From NCBI GenBank assembly GCA_033439255.1, contig CM065887.1, forward strand, positions 372,001-436,000: a stretch of DNA of 64,000 nucleotides. The letters are read 5' to 3'. The DNA is from Hericium rajendrae. Its lineage: Eukaryota > Basidiomycota > Agaricomycetes > Russulales > Hericiaceae. Numbering within the stretch: position 1 is the first letter of the stretch; every line of letters begins with the position of its first letter. The notes beneath the pieces were generated by a model that was given only the letters and a program-made list of their open reading frames with translations, was not told where the DNA came from and searched no databases. Below, piece after piece: positions 1 through 11,385 of this stretch. A program made the position numbers and the translations under genes.

Positions 1-47
1 GGCGGATTGTCAAACAGTTTGAACGCCCAAGTTTGCGTTTTCAATGC

Positions 48-421
48 GATTCCAACAAGCCCTCATACGACCTGATACGACCAGCCGTTCCCATTCCACC
101 TACGGGGCTACAGCCTCTGGGAAGGGCCCAGACTGTGTATCCGTATCTCTGCCATCCGTGGACCAATTCCTAAGCGGATTTTTGCATCTGGACCGCAATA
201 ATCGTCGTATTCTGGGGCGCCCAAAACATCTCCAGGAGCACCATCGCATTCCGTTGGATTCCAATGGAACAGGTGGCGCTCTTGGGTGCCTTAGAAGGCT
301 TGTAGCGCTCGATCCACATGTGCTATCGCCGCAAACTCTTCTGTCCCTTAACATGTTCATAAAAGGGATTCGAACAAGCCCCCAATCGTGGTTATCCGCC
401 CAGCCGTTCCCATTCGACCTT
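48..421. repeat. Degenerate direct repeats in the element's internal region
   Basis: A 55-bp segment at 48-102 recurs without gaps at 367-421, 319 bases downstream; both share the core CCAGCCGTTCCCATTC. A second motif, AGCGGATTTTTGCATCT, occurs near 174 and again near 650. No conserved protein frame accompanies them. They look like old tandem duplications inside the mobile element. Confidence 0.6.
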
Positions 422-1173
422 CGCCTGGCCTTTGCAGCTAGCCTTCCTCCCTATCCTGCCACATCTCCTTCATTTCTGGACCGATTTGGATGGGTATTTT
501 TGCGCTCTGCTCGCATACTCAAACGCTTTTGAATCCCTATACAAGCACTGGGGTATTCTATGGCTTGGGTAGTCATCCAGCAAGTCACTTGGCGATTTAG
601 GCCTCTTTTGGCTCAGCCATATCTCGGCATCCAGACCACGAATCAACAAGCGGATTTTTGCATCTCCTCCGCATTGTTCACACCTCCAAAACGCGCTCTC
701 ACACATCCTAATCCGACATGACCTTGCTCCGCAAATCCCTTCTCTCCATCCTCATCTCCTTCAACATCCTAGGGATGGCATCCATCCTTTTCTGCTTATC
801 TGCAACCCTCGCTGCTCTTACACTCTGTGATCCTCATTCAATCCTGTCTACTCTCAATTCAAATCCCCTGCACCAGTCTGGGGGGGGCTCGCACGCCTCA
901 CTCATTGTCCGTCCTCAACCCCACCATCCACCCATATTTGGACTTCCATCTAGTTTCTGATGCGGAGTCTGGGGGGGCTTGTGTGACTAGGGCCTGTGGC
1001 ACAGTTTTCAGGATTTTGGGACCTTAGAGGTATGGAGGTTTCGCTCCCCCTGTCCATCTACTGGGAGTACCTGCACAGAGCTAGCGATGGGGGGCTATAG
1101 GGATGTATAGGAGGGAGGCTGGAGCCTTGCAGAGCACTGGATCCAGCATTCCTTTGGAGTCAGATCCTTAGGG

Positions 1174-1351
1174 CTGAGAGCAGCTGGGAGCTGCATAGGA
1201 GCTTGTGAGATCCTGCCTTCTTGCTGTGAGCAGACTGGAGGAGTGGCTGGATGCCTCAGGCCTCAGCCATCCTGAGACCAGCTTGGAGACCTAGGAGCTG
1301 AAGAGATCCTGTCTCTTTGCTGAGAGCAGTCTGGAGTCTGGGTGGCTGAGA
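1174..1351. repeat. Two diverged copies of a ~98-bp tandem repeat
   Basis: The segment starting near 1174 (CTGAGAGCAGCTGGGAG) is repeated near 1272 (CTGAGACCAGCTTGGAG). Both continue through GAGATCCTG and a GAGCAG-CTGGAG block with the same spacing, giving a period of about 98 bases. The copies differ at many sites. They lie in the non-coding internal region of the LTR element. Confidence 0.55.
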
Positions 1352-1733
1352 TAGCCTGTGGCCTTGGCTTAGCATCTTTCATCCTTCCCTTTTGGATGTG
1401 AAGTGCTGCAGCTGGAGGACTTGTAGCTTGGCTAGGGTTGGAGGCTGCTCTGTTAAGAGAGCTTGGTGCAGTTAAGTCTGGAGCTGCAGAGCTTCACATG
1501 CAGATTTTCTCTTTAATTTTCTTCTCTAATTTTTCACTCTAATTTTTCACTCTAATTTTTCACTTTTATCTTGTTTCTACTTTCTTCTCTAGATTTTTCT
1601 CTGATTTTTCTACTTTAACCCTTTTTCTTCTTTTCTTCTTTTGTCTTGTTCCCTTTCTGCTTTGTTCATTCTCAGCTTTGCACTACTCACTTTGTGTTCA
1701 GGAGTCTCAAAGACCAAGAAAGTGGGGGGGCTC

Positions 1734-2220
1734 TGTAACGGATGGTTTATCAGTTACTACTATAGTCTTCTACTTTCTTACTCTTTTCTACCTGGCTTAC
1801 TTTTCGAGTTTTGCAGAGTTTCCTTATTAGGATAGCTGAGTTTGAATCATGTACTTAGAGCGGATTTCCTTATTGGGAATAACCATCTATCTTGCCAACT
1901 CACCACCATCTGTCTGCTTTTGTCTCAGTCTCTGCTTGTTCTCCACATATCTGAAAGGCTCTCTTGGGATCCAACCCTCAAAGGAAGGTGTGTGGCCCCC
2001 AAAACCCTCATCAGGAGGTCTATATCTGCTGCTGGCCCTCAGAGGAGGTGCCAGCTCATCACTCATCTGCTTGGCTGCAGGACTGAGGCATCCTCGGTTC
2101 TGTTAGCTCTAGCTCGTGGACTCTCTCTAGGAGGTCTACAACACCTTTATACCCTCCTCACTCGCTCGCCTACCTTGGACTTCCTGGGCAGTAGCGGCTC
2201 GACCTCTATCGTCCGTTACA
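1734..2220 (+). repeat. Long terminal repeat (3' LTR)
   Basis: The block begins TGTAACGGA and ends TCCGTTACA, a perfect 9-bp TG...CA terminal inversion, the hallmark of an LTR. The stretch just upstream (AGTGGGGGGG then CTC) looks like a polypurine tract. Inside, a TATA-like motif (TTTATACC near 2151) could mark a promoter. The five bases on either side do not match (GGCTC and CATAT), as expected if this is the 3' LTR of a longer element rather than a solo LTR. The few short open frames inside it resemble no known protein. Confidence 0.8.
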
Positions 2221-2388
2221 CATATACGTGCTCTTCCACATCCTCCAAATACCCTTGAGCAGCTAAAAGCTGCTGTATATACTGCATGGGGTGCACTTAC
2301 CACAGAAGAAGTTGATAGGCACATCAAGGGCATGCCAGATAGAGTGGAGGCTGTTCTGAAAGCAAAAGGAGGACATACTGGTTTTTAA
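2221..2388 (+). pseudogene. Tc1/mariner-type transposase, C-terminal fragment
   Basis: The frame from 2257 to the TAA at 2388 encodes 43 residues that begin EQLKAAVYTAW, continue with MPDRVEAVLKAKGG, and stop shortly after. This is the familiar tail of Tc1/mariner DDE transposases (a tryptophan, then MP-R---V----GG). The frame stays open back to 2221, where the LTR abuts. The likeliest history is that the LTR element inserted into an older Tc1 copy; the 5' part of that copy would lie left of the window. Only the C-terminus is present, so it cannot be active. It ends 128 bases from the stop codon of the carrier gene. Confidence 0.7.
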
Positions 2389-2516
2389 CCTCATAAATAC
2401 TTTGGAATAGACATGTTTAACAATCATGATGAGATTGGAGGTACTGTCAATGAGTAGAACATTTGTTTCGTCTCGGACAAAAGACAATGTGTCACGTGAT
2501 GCTTAAGTAATTATCA

Positions 2517-3798
2517 TTACTTTTGGTAACCACGAGTATGCGGTCTCGGGCTCTTCAAAGATGAGTGGCTCTCCTGCCTACGTAATGCCAACGCCAGCCG
2601 AACCACAGCCAGCTCCATTCTATCAAACATATCCGGTGAGTATGTTCCAATATCCGCTACGGGGAAAGACATCGTACCGTTGCTTCACCATCAATGTAAT
2701 CCCTTGGCTCAGAAATCCCTTCACGATCTGTGCTTCTAGACCTTGATACAAGCCGCCAGGAAACCCGTCCTCACGCCGATACGCAGTGCTCAGGACGGAG
2801 GACATGGTCGCCGGCTCAGATGAAGGTGAGGATCTCGCCAGTTGCAGCCGCGTCTTGGCGAGGATGAGGGGGTAGAGCAGCGCCACAGCTACGGTATTGG
2901 CAAGGGCTGCTCCAAGGAAGGCCTGTCGGGGTGACGGCCGCTCGCGCTCTTTCCCTCGGAGGAAAACACGGCGGTAGAGCTGGAAGAACGCAAACGTGAA
3001 GGCGGGGTTGAGGGAGAGAAGGATGGTAGTCTCGAAGCCTGGCATGATGCAAGCCCCCTCAGAACTACAAGCCAGGATGACAGGAAATTGAAGACCAACC
3101 CCGCCAGAAGCCCTTCAGCCCTTGCTCCTTGTAGATGGACTTGACCACGGAGAAAATGCCCTTTTCTTTCTTGCCATTGGGCGGAACCTCGCCACCCTTA
3201 CCCTCCTCGAACTTTTCCTCCACCGTCTCCAGCTCGTCGTCGCTTCCCTCACGTTCCATCTGCAAGCGCACCGTCACGATACTGAGGGGCATGGACACAA
3301 CTCTGCTCGCGACGCCAGCGACGAAGCCAAGCGCGAGCTCGCCTGGAATCGGAAGCATGCGCGCGCCGGAGTTCGCGGACGAGACATGCTCGCGGGCGGC
3401 GCGGCGGCGCGTCAGGAGAGATCGCAGGAAGGAGTACGCGTGGAAGTACAGAAAGCTGAATGCTGTCCTTGAGCCGAATCGAATTGTCAGAGGGAAAGAC
3501 GCGTACTTAGACAGAATGGTCGATGTGGTGTCTGCGTTGAGCCCGTCGTACAGGGCCCCGATGCCGTATTTCGTCACCGTGTATCGGAGAATCGCGAGGG
3601 CACCGCGCAGACCTTAAGACACGACATGATGACATGGATCACTGCACATCAACGCTTGAACGCACCTCGCAGTCGCTCAGAGCGCGTGGTCTGCAGACGC
3701 GTGGTGACTAGATCCAAAGGATACGAGACGGCGCTGGCTGTCGCGCTGCCAATTGCACCTGAGAATGCCTGGACAAGGGGCGGTAGGGTGCTGGTCAT
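2517..3798 (-). CDS. Mitochondrial-carrier-family protein, peroxisomal adenine-nucleotide type (PMP47/ANT1-like)
   Basis: Membrane solute carrier of the SLC25 fold, most like the peroxisomal ATP/AMP carrier of fungi (PMP47/Ant1; human PMP34). Carrier signatures: repeat 1 has SYPLDLVTTRLQ right after the start, the middle contains GLNADTTSTILSKY and a PLSIVTVRLQ signature, and repeat 3 has LLYPLILAKTRLQ. Four exons are inferred. Intron 1 follows SERLR, a second interrupts WRG/FETTILLSLNP, and a third follows MVKQR, after which the last exon reads MELAVVRLALALRR and ends at TAA (2517). The ATG at 3798 opens with MTSTLPPLVQAF, normal for the family. The peroxisomal assignment is by sequence feel; a mitochondrial carrier is the alternative. 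Confidence 0.85.
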
Positions 3799-4249
3799 GG
3801 TGGATACGTGTTAGGAAGGGAGAAAGAATAAGACGACAAAGCATCTTGGAGAGTGAGGATATGGTTTTGACAAGTGAGAGCTCCCTCGCTGCGTCATCAT
3901 GCTTCTGAGCGCTACCGAGCATAAGTTGCTGCCATGTGAAATTGGAATACTAGACTTGAACTGTTCATAGACTCGTAGTGCATACCGGCTGAGACTGGGG
4001 TGATGAACTCAAGACGCTCACCGGCCGCAAAGTCCCCTAAGAGCAATAGTTACATAGTCTGCTGGAGCTGCCCGATTGTCCATGGGTCTCTACTCTAGGT
4101 TCTCCGCTTGCGGTCACGATAGCAGCGCCAGTAAGCACCCTTCACACCTCACATCCACAATGTCAATCCAACGTAACGTGCGTCACTGGCAAGATCCTGC
4201 TTATTTATTATGATCGTAAGATTACACCTCCCAACATCGTGTACGCCTG
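3799..4249. other. Intergenic, no gene seen
   Basis: This stretch lies between the start of the carrier gene and the stop of the PAQR gene, both on the minus strand. It should hold the carrier promoter and the PAQR 3' untranslated region. I see no convincing coding frame, RNA gene or repeat. Confidence 0.6.
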
Positions 4250-6195
4250 TTAAACAGCACCTACACCTCCCGCCACACATACAGCGCCGTCGATCCCGCC
4301 CTTCATCGACGTCATCCCAGCCCGGTGCTGGCTGATAGCGACCACGACGAAGACGTGCCAGATGGCATGCGAACCGCCGCCGAGCCACGCAAGGCTCGGC
4401 TGCCAGCGAGGGTGGAGTATGCACTCCGGGAAGTGGGTCGCGTAGAACGCGAAGCCCATCAGATATGAGACGAGTGACGGGACGATGGGGCCTGTCATCG
4501 ATGTTAGAGGGAAAGAAAGAATTATCATCATCGGAGACGGGACGTACGAATGAACGAAAGCATGTCGCGAACGGAGTGAAGCAATGTGAGATAGGTCAAG
4601 GGGGCGACGGACGCGAAAGCCATAAACAAGAAGAACGCGCTGCGCAAAGGCTGATTCGAGGAATTGTGAGACGGTAATCGTGACGCGAAAAAAAGCGCTC
4701 ACCTTATTCTGCGGCTTATTAAACCAAGTCGAGAACGGGAGGACAGCGGCAGCAAGTCCTTTGACAACGCACATGCAAAGGAAAACGTTCCTCGCGATCG
4801 TCTCGCAAGGGAAGCCGTAGTACACTATGGTGGCGACACTTGCGCTGATGAGCCTAAGGTATGGCGGGTGAGCGTGGCGATTTCCTGAGGCTTGTCTTTG
4901 TGAACCTACCATCCGATGCCGATGTAATCGAGTTTGGCGCAGAGATCCATACCTCCGTGATGCGCACACCCTGACATAGTATGCCAGATGACACTGCTGA
5001 AAAGACAGAGAAGAGCAAAGATCGTGAATGCAGTGAGCGGCGTGTCCGCAGGCATAGATGATGAGCTGAATGTGGGTATAAGATTCATACTCCAGAGGAC
5101 GAGTGGAATAAGATGGGTGTGAATGTTGACTGACCCGGACGATAAGCGAATCGCAAGAAATATATGTGAGGAGAGCTTACGAGTTTCGTTATGGAGGGCA
5201 AAAATTGACATGATAATCAGGGGCCATTTATTGAGCGGAATAAATCTAACAGAAAGTGTAAGTCAAAATCGTGCAATGGAATAAGTTGTTGTTTCCACAT
5301 ACCTATAACCATGCGTTACAAATGGATTGTTGCGCCATTGTTCAGGCAGATCGGCATAACGTATAAGTCTTGCACCGTCCACGGATCGCTGAATAGCCCG
5401 AGCGACGTCCCAGGCTGCTCGTCCTAATCTGTCCTCCACCTTCTCCATCGACTTCTCCATGGACACAGATCCCGCACGCAGCGTGTCTAGTAACTCTAGA
5501 AGTCTTGAATTGGGTTTCAGAGACGAAAAGGTGGTACCGGACTGCAGAGACGTTAAATGCGACTGGAGCGACTGCAAGTGGTTCGATAATGTGGGGATGT
5601 ATTGCATGGGATGGTGGAGGTCTATGTCGGATATCCGAGAGCGGACATCGTCCAGCCGCGAACGCATATCGGGGAGATCAAGTTGAGGCAGGTGTGCACG
5701 CATGTCCGGCATGTCCGGGAGGTGCGATGCGACATCCTTGAGGCTCGGGACGTCCGGAAGCTCGGAGAATCGCGACGCGACATAGTTCTCCACGGACGCA
5801 GAATCGATAGTGAATTCGGGCAGATGTGACAAAACATCGAGCCGTATTCGGTTGAGCATCTCCAGACCATCCTTGGCCCATGCCCTCGCTTCCTCCACCT
5901 TGATTTCTCCTCTGCTCAGAAGTGTCTCACCTAGGCAAATGTCCGTGAGGGGTGAGTCCAGCTGGGCTAGTCGAGTCTCGAGGTCTGCGAGATACGACAG
6001 TACAAGGATGCGCAGCGATGCTAGATGAGTTGTTGGTGAAGCAGAGGACAAGTCAAGCGCTTCAATGGACGCCGGTAGAGGCTGGCAAGTAATGTGGGGA
6101 ACATAAGGTGCGACTGAAGACTGACAACGCCTGGAGCGTGCAGCGGCAACTTGAACAGAAACGTTGGCCTCTGTCGCGCTTGTCGTCGTCGCCAT
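4250..6195 (-). CDS. PAQR / hemolysin-III family membrane protein with long N-terminal extension
   Basis: Seven-transmembrane protein of the progestin/adipoQ-receptor family (adiponectin receptors, yeast Izh proteins), which are implicated in lipid/ceramide and zinc homeostasis. After a roughly 300-residue N-terminal region comes the family entry motif LPEQWRNNPFVTHGYR. An intron joins this to FIPLNKWPLI, then HNET, another intron, and VNIHTHLIPLVLW. The conserved histidines appear in SSVIWHTMSGCAH and near the end in GGGSHAIWHVFV. The N-terminal extension has amphipathic stretches and a proline/aspartate-rich segment with repeated LPD/LPDMPDM units. The start is taken at the ATG opening MATTTSATEANVS; upstream frame is open but lacks a better start. 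It is divergent from the peptidyl-tRNA hydrolase gene. Confidence 0.85.
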
Positions 6196-6444
6196 GGGGG
6201 AGTGGGGGGAGAGACAGGAATGGGACGGCGAGGAGCCGTGTGGGGTGCTTATGAGGGCGGCAGGAGGAATTGTGGATTCGGCCGCATCGAGGCCTGGACA
6301 TGAAACAGGAATTATAAGCGCCTGCTCGCACGTGCGCGATTGGTCGCGCCGGGTCCGCAATGTTCCCACGGCAATACTCTGCCGACAGTCCGAGCTGAGG
6401 GTCGTTGTCGACGACACTGTGCACTATAGAGACCCTGCGAGGGC
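6196..6444. promoter_or_regulatory. Shared divergent promoter region (PAQR gene / pth)
   Basis: Only 249 bases separate the divergent start codons of the PAQR gene (minus) and the peptidyl-tRNA hydrolase gene (plus), so both promoters must overlap here. There is no strong TATA box. This is inferred from gene arrangement. Confidence 0.5.
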
Positions 6445-7199
6445 ATGTCGGCCACAAAGTTCCTCATAGCAGGTCTTGGAAACGCTCCGTATCCTGCTAC
6501 AAGGCATAGGTAAGTGCATGGGGCGATATGGTGCTAGTGTATTCACGAACGTTCGAGCCAGCATAGGCCATTTCCTGCTAGATTCCTTATCACAAAGGCT
6601 AGGTGCTCCCTTGTCGCTGAACAGATCGATAGATGGCCATCATGCTGAGACGACGGTCACGATGGGCGGCAGCCTCGTTTCCCTAGAACTGTTCAAACCA
6701 CGTAAGTTATCATGTCCTCTGGTTCTAGTGCTCATTCGTCAATATAATCGTTCTTCCAACAGAAGCCTTGATGAACATCTCTGGCCCACCTGTTGCAGCC
6801 GCTCTCCGAAAGTCTGCCCGTGTTCCATCCAGTCTCATCATAATCCATGATTCGATTGATCATGCGCCATCCACGATATCGGCCAAGTTCGGCGGGTCGC
6901 CCAATGGTCATAATGGTATAAAAAGCGTAATCTCTTCTCTGGGCAAGGATTTCTATCGCCTCAGAATAGGTGTCGGGAGACCAGAACGAGATGTGGCAGC
7001 TTACGTCCTGGAACGTCTCTCTTCCTACGAGCGGCAGTATTGGGGTCCGGGCGGCGCGGGTGTGGATCTCGTTTGGCAGCACATCGAGCGAATTGTTCTG
7101 CAGAACAAGTCCAAGTCTGTCGATAAGCCAAGACAAGCTGTTTCCTCTCAGAGTGAGCTCCTCTCTTCGTTCTCTGTCCCTTACAGCACACGACGCTGA
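6445..7199 (+). CDS. PTH1: Peptidyl-tRNA hydrolase (bacterial/mitochondrial Pth type)
   Basis: Hydrolyses the ester bond of peptidyl-tRNAs dropped from ribosomes, probably in mitochondria. Exon 1 starts MSATKFLIAGLGN, with the PYPATRH histidine that is catalytic in this family. After an intron the protein continues IGHFLLDSL, a second intron falls inside FKP/QALMNISG (the KPQ-x-MN signature), and the rest holds IIHDSID, GGSPNGHNGIKS and RLRIGVGRP. These are the canonical Pth blocks in order. The C-terminal tail after the last helix is basic and probably disordered. The ATG at 6445 gives the usual short N-terminus with no obvious targeting peptide, so mitochondrial location is an inference. 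Confidence 0.88.
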
Positions 7200-7596
7200 T
7201 TGTATATGCCAGAGCCATGATGCATCACGCGGCGAGAACGCCAGAATTAACGAAACCCGTACGCGATCCATGTGGCACACCGCGCATCTTTTTCGCCCTA
7301 TATCCGTGTCCGTTCCGCTCTTGGCTAGTTTGGGGCGACCGCTTGACCTTTGCACCACGTCCGCTTCGCGCTCAAATAATCGCAAATACCATAACTGGTG
7401 CGCCTGCGATCACGAGGCGGCTTCCTGTCTTCTGTAGACCACCCACAATACTATCGTACTGATGAGGTGCATATGCTGCCCTCGGTATTTATCGCCGTAT
7501 GGCATGCGCCTACGTCAGGCAAAGCCCCTGCAGTACATAGTATTGCATGGAGCAGTATAAATTGGTCGATGTCGGGGCTGCCGTCCTTCAGCACGC
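7200..7596. promoter_or_regulatory. Intergenic region with TATA box for the GH92 gene
   Basis: No coding feature is seen between pth and the mannosidase gene. A TATAAA motif at 7556-7561 lies about 36 bases before the ATG of the GH92 gene and is a plausible core promoter, implying a very short 5' leader. Confidence 0.5.
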
Positions 7597-10500
7597 ATGG
7601 CTTACTTTCCTTCGTTTCGCTTGCTCTTTGGTCTCGCATTCATCGCCTCCCAAGTCAATGCTCAGCAGGCTCCCTCGGTGCAAAAGAGGATCTCCGCTGC
7701 TATCAAGGCGGTCAAGGAAAATGAGACTAACATCGACTACACCAGCTTTGTGAATCCCTTCATCGGCACAGGTGCGTTCGAATAGAAAATTCCTCATGTT
7801 GCCCAGGTTAATTCGACTGAACTACGTTAGACAACTTCGGAGATGTATGGTGAGTGGTTACATTGACATGTCGAGGGAACTACCCTGATTCGCGATGCTA
7901 TGACAAGCCCTGGAGCGTCGATTCCATTCGGCATGGTAACGCACACAACACTCATCAGGTTCCATTGATGTACTGAATCTTCCATAGGTCAAGATTACAA
8001 CTGACATGACAGGCTACGCACCAGCTGGTAAGTGGTGCCCTCACCATTGTCAGAAAGTGTTAGGTGTGACCTCGTTCACAGGCTATGTCACCGACAATAC
8101 TCAGTTCGTCCGAGGCCTGAGTCCATTGCATGATAGTGGTACCGGGTCATCATTAGGTGAATTGCATTCTAAACATATAACCATTCTGGCGTTATTGACA
8201 GTATGCTCAGGCACATACGGTAACTTCGAGATCATGCCTCTTCTATGCCCGGGAGGCTTCGACACATGCACCACCAAGCTCGCAGCACGCGAGCGCCTGC
8301 GCAAGAACTTCACCGACGGTACCTATGATCTCATCTAGCTCATTGCTATCCACGTCTCACGCATCGTACAGATGCATCTCCCGGATATTTCTCACTCACT
8401 CTCGATAATGACATCAAGATGGAAGCGACCACCACGCGCCGCGCGGGTCTCGAGCGGTTCACGTTCCCGAAGAGATCTGGCACGCCTTACTTCACTTTGG
8501 ACCTTGCTGATGACTTGCCGGCGTCGTTCGCTGGGGGAACGATGGATATTGATCCCAAGGCTGGGCGAATCACCATTGGTGGACAATGGGGCTCGAGGTC
8601 AGCGCGCACCTGTTCAACAGGAATTTATCTATGCTAATACTTTCAGCAGCTTTGGCCCGTCAGAATTTTTGTACCAGGCGTTTGCCTGCTATGACCTACT
8701 CAATAATGGCAATCAGTCGTTGAAGGAGTACGGTGTCTGGACCGGTGACCCGTACGTCTACTACGCTATTTTTTTTTTTCAGAGCAGGAAGCTTATCCCA
8801 TGGATAACAGCTACGGCCTCGACGCCAAAGGCCTCGGTATCACGCACCTCAATCTGACCAAGAACCTCATCGGCGAAGCGTATGAATCCGGCGCACTATT
8901 CTCCTTCGCAGGCGAGCCCGGAGAGATCATGATTCGCGTTGGGGTCTCTTTCGTCTCCGTCGACCAGGCCTGTTCGAATGCAGAGACCGAGATTGGCACG
9001 ACATCGTTTGAAGATATCCTTTCGCAGAGCAAGGCCTTGTGGAACGAGCGGCTGAGCAAAATCGAGATCGACGTGCCCAACACACCGCCGAACGTGACGG
9101 AGATGCTGTATTCTTCCCTGTATCGCGCCGCCCTCACACCAGTGAGTTACATGTGCAGCCACGATGTTGCAAGCCTTCTGAGCATTCGTTTCGCAGAACA
9201 ATGCGACAGACGAAACCCAGGGCGTCTTCGCCAACACGACGTCGTTCTACTTCGACTCGTTATATTGCAGGTCAGTATAGTCTTTCTACTTCCACTTGTC
9301 TTATATGCTGAAGCTGCCTCCTTAGTTGGGATACAGTAAGTCCACGCCCTAATTTTGAACCGTCTTGGCCAACATAGTGCCCTAGTTCCGGACATTTTAT
9401 CCCCTGATGGCACTCCACTCTCCACAAGACTTCGCGCAAATCGTCGACAGCTACATCGATGGGTACCGCAAGAACGGTTGGATGCCAGAGTGCCGGTCCA
9501 ACAACCTGCCCGGCTGGACACAAGGAGGTAACTTTTCAATCCGGTCCCACCCAAAGACCAGCATGCTGATGGACTGTAGGCTCAAGTGGTGACATCATCG
9601 TCGGCCATTTCGCAGTCAGCTATCACAACGAGGCTCAAGAGCTGGGCATCGATCTGAATGAGCTCTATGCGGCACAAATCGCAGATGGGGAAGTCAATCC
9701 GCCCGAATGGAACATTGAGGGCCGACAAGTGAATGTCTACAAGTAAATGGTTTCCAATTTATCTAGTCATTTTTTGATGGATTTCTACACAGGCAATATG
9801 GCTACGTACCTTTCGTCGTTCTTGATACGTCCTCCACCGGTGAGCAGACGCGCGAGGGCAGCAGGACGCTTGAGGTTCGCACCACGGATGTTTCTCAGTT
9901 CTAAGGATGCTTAAATCCCGTATAGTATGCATTCGAGGATTTCGGCCTTCGTCAAGTTGCGCAGGTCCTCGGCAAATCGGACGACGTGGCAACGTATACG
10001 AACAGGTCTTTGGTAAGTCCCATCTTGTTGGATGATGTTCCATCTGGCCTGACATCTACGATACAGTTCTACCGAAACGTCTGGGATCCGAGCGTCGTGA
10101 GTGATGGCTTCCACGGTATGTTTTGCTTTCATGGGTCAGCCCATTGAGGCTCATCCGTGAACATCTCAATCGTCACAGGATTTATGCAGAAACGATTCTC
10201 GAATGGGTCCTTTGCATTCACGAGTCCAGTGGACTGCTCGCCCAACGACAAGAACGACTCGAGGGCATGTTCGCTGCAGGAGAACAACGTCGTCGGCTTC
10301 TACGAGTCGTCGTCATGGGAGTACAGCTGGTTTGTGCCGCACGACACTGCGCACCTGATCCAGTTGATGGGCGGCAATGTGAGTACGCCTGGGCATACCA
10401 AGTGAACCACAGCTGAAGCCATGCGCCAGAGCACGTTCGTGAAACGACTGGACCACTTCTTCGATACTGGCTATTACTTGGCCGGCAATGAGCCTTCCTT

Positions 10501-11169
10501 CCAAGTAAGCATTGCTATTTCTGGAAGGAACAACTGGAAAGCTGAATGTATGCGCCAGACACCAATTGGTTATCACTACGCGAACCAGCCCGCGAAGTCT
10601 GTTGATCGCGTCCGCGACGTCGTCTTTTCCAACTTCGACATCAGTATGTTATGCTTTTCCCTGTTCAGCCAGACTGTCTTCTCATGCTCGCATCTCAGCA
10701 CCTGCCGGCATTCCAGGCAATGACGACCAAGCAGCCATGGCAACTCTTCTTTCCTTCCACCTCCTTGGCATGTACCCAGGTTCGACATCTTCCCTACGAA
10801 TCTCCATACCTTGATCTCACACCCTTCACTCTAGTCCCTTCCTCAACAGAGCTCCTCGTCCTCTCGCCCTTCACACCAAAGTACACCGTCCACAACAGCT
10901 TCCTAAACGTCAGCACCACGGTCATCACCAAGGGCTTCGACCCCAAATCCGTGAACGGCACGATCCCCGCGGGCGCCGCAGCCTACGTCAAGAGCGTCAC
11001 CATTAACAACCAGACGCAGGCCTCGCGCTGCCACTTCGACTTTTACGACACCTTCCGCGTCGGCGGCGAGATCGTCATCGAGGTCACCGCCGACAAGAAC
11101 GCCGCCAACAGCTGCGGCGCGTCCGTTCCCGAGTCGCTGTCTACGGGCGGGTTCTCGCAGGCTCGATGA
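7597..11169 (+). CDS. Secreted glycoside hydrolase family 92 (alpha-1,2-mannosidase-like)
   Basis: Predicted extracellular exo-alpha-mannosidase, trimming mannose from fungal glycoproteins or wall mannans. It starts MAYFPSFRLLFGLAFIASQ with a typical signal peptide ending near NA-QQA, then VNPFIGT. Reading through more than ten short introns gives the GH92 blocks in order: PGASIPFGMVKITTDMTGY, GLSPLHDSGTG, NTTSFYFDSLY followed by WDTFRTFYPL, NLPGWTQGG, a block around SSWEYSWFVPHD, GNEPSFQ, and the hallmark IPGNDDQAAMATL ahead of LLGMYP. The C-terminal beta domain ends GGFSQAR before TGA. Many N-x-S/T sites fit a secreted glycoprotein. Exons are small, and exact junctions in the 5' third are the least certain part. 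Confidence 0.9.
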
Positions 11170-11385
11170 ACTGCACATAGTATATATCTAAATGGCATTC
11201 GATAGATATTCGATAGCAACAGTAGCGGTAAAGGGAAGCAAGGTATCTCGGATCGTACAACCAGGTCGGGTCATAAAACATCGTCGGTGCGTCTACAGGT
11301 GCGCGCGGCACGATAAGTATATAAACAGCGTCATCAGCCCAAGACAGAACAGAGGTAGGGAAAAAGAGGCAAAAATTCGTCAGTG

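Larger units (their letters stand above)
1..2220. mobile_element. 3' portion of an LTR retroelement (internal region plus 3' LTR)
   Basis: A 487-bp LTR-like block (1734-2220) is immediately preceded by a G-rich polypurine tract (about 1719-1730), which is the arrangement expected at the 3' end of an LTR element. I therefore read the sequence to the left as internal region. I recognise no gag, protease, reverse transcriptase or integrase in it. It is built of short degenerate repeats and a T/C-rich stretch around 1500-1650. This suggests a non-autonomous (LARD-like) copy or a decayed fossil. The 5' LTR is not in the window, so age cannot be estimated from LTR divergence, and the family (Gypsy or Copia) cannot be told. 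Confidence 0.5.

Noticed and set aside
362-376. tRNA B-box-like GTTCGAATCC on the minus strand
   Set aside because: No A box at the right distance and no pairing acceptor stem.
1842-2258. 138-residue protein in the LTR
   Set aside because: The frame lies almost wholly within the LTR and resembles nothing; LTRs often carry chance frames.
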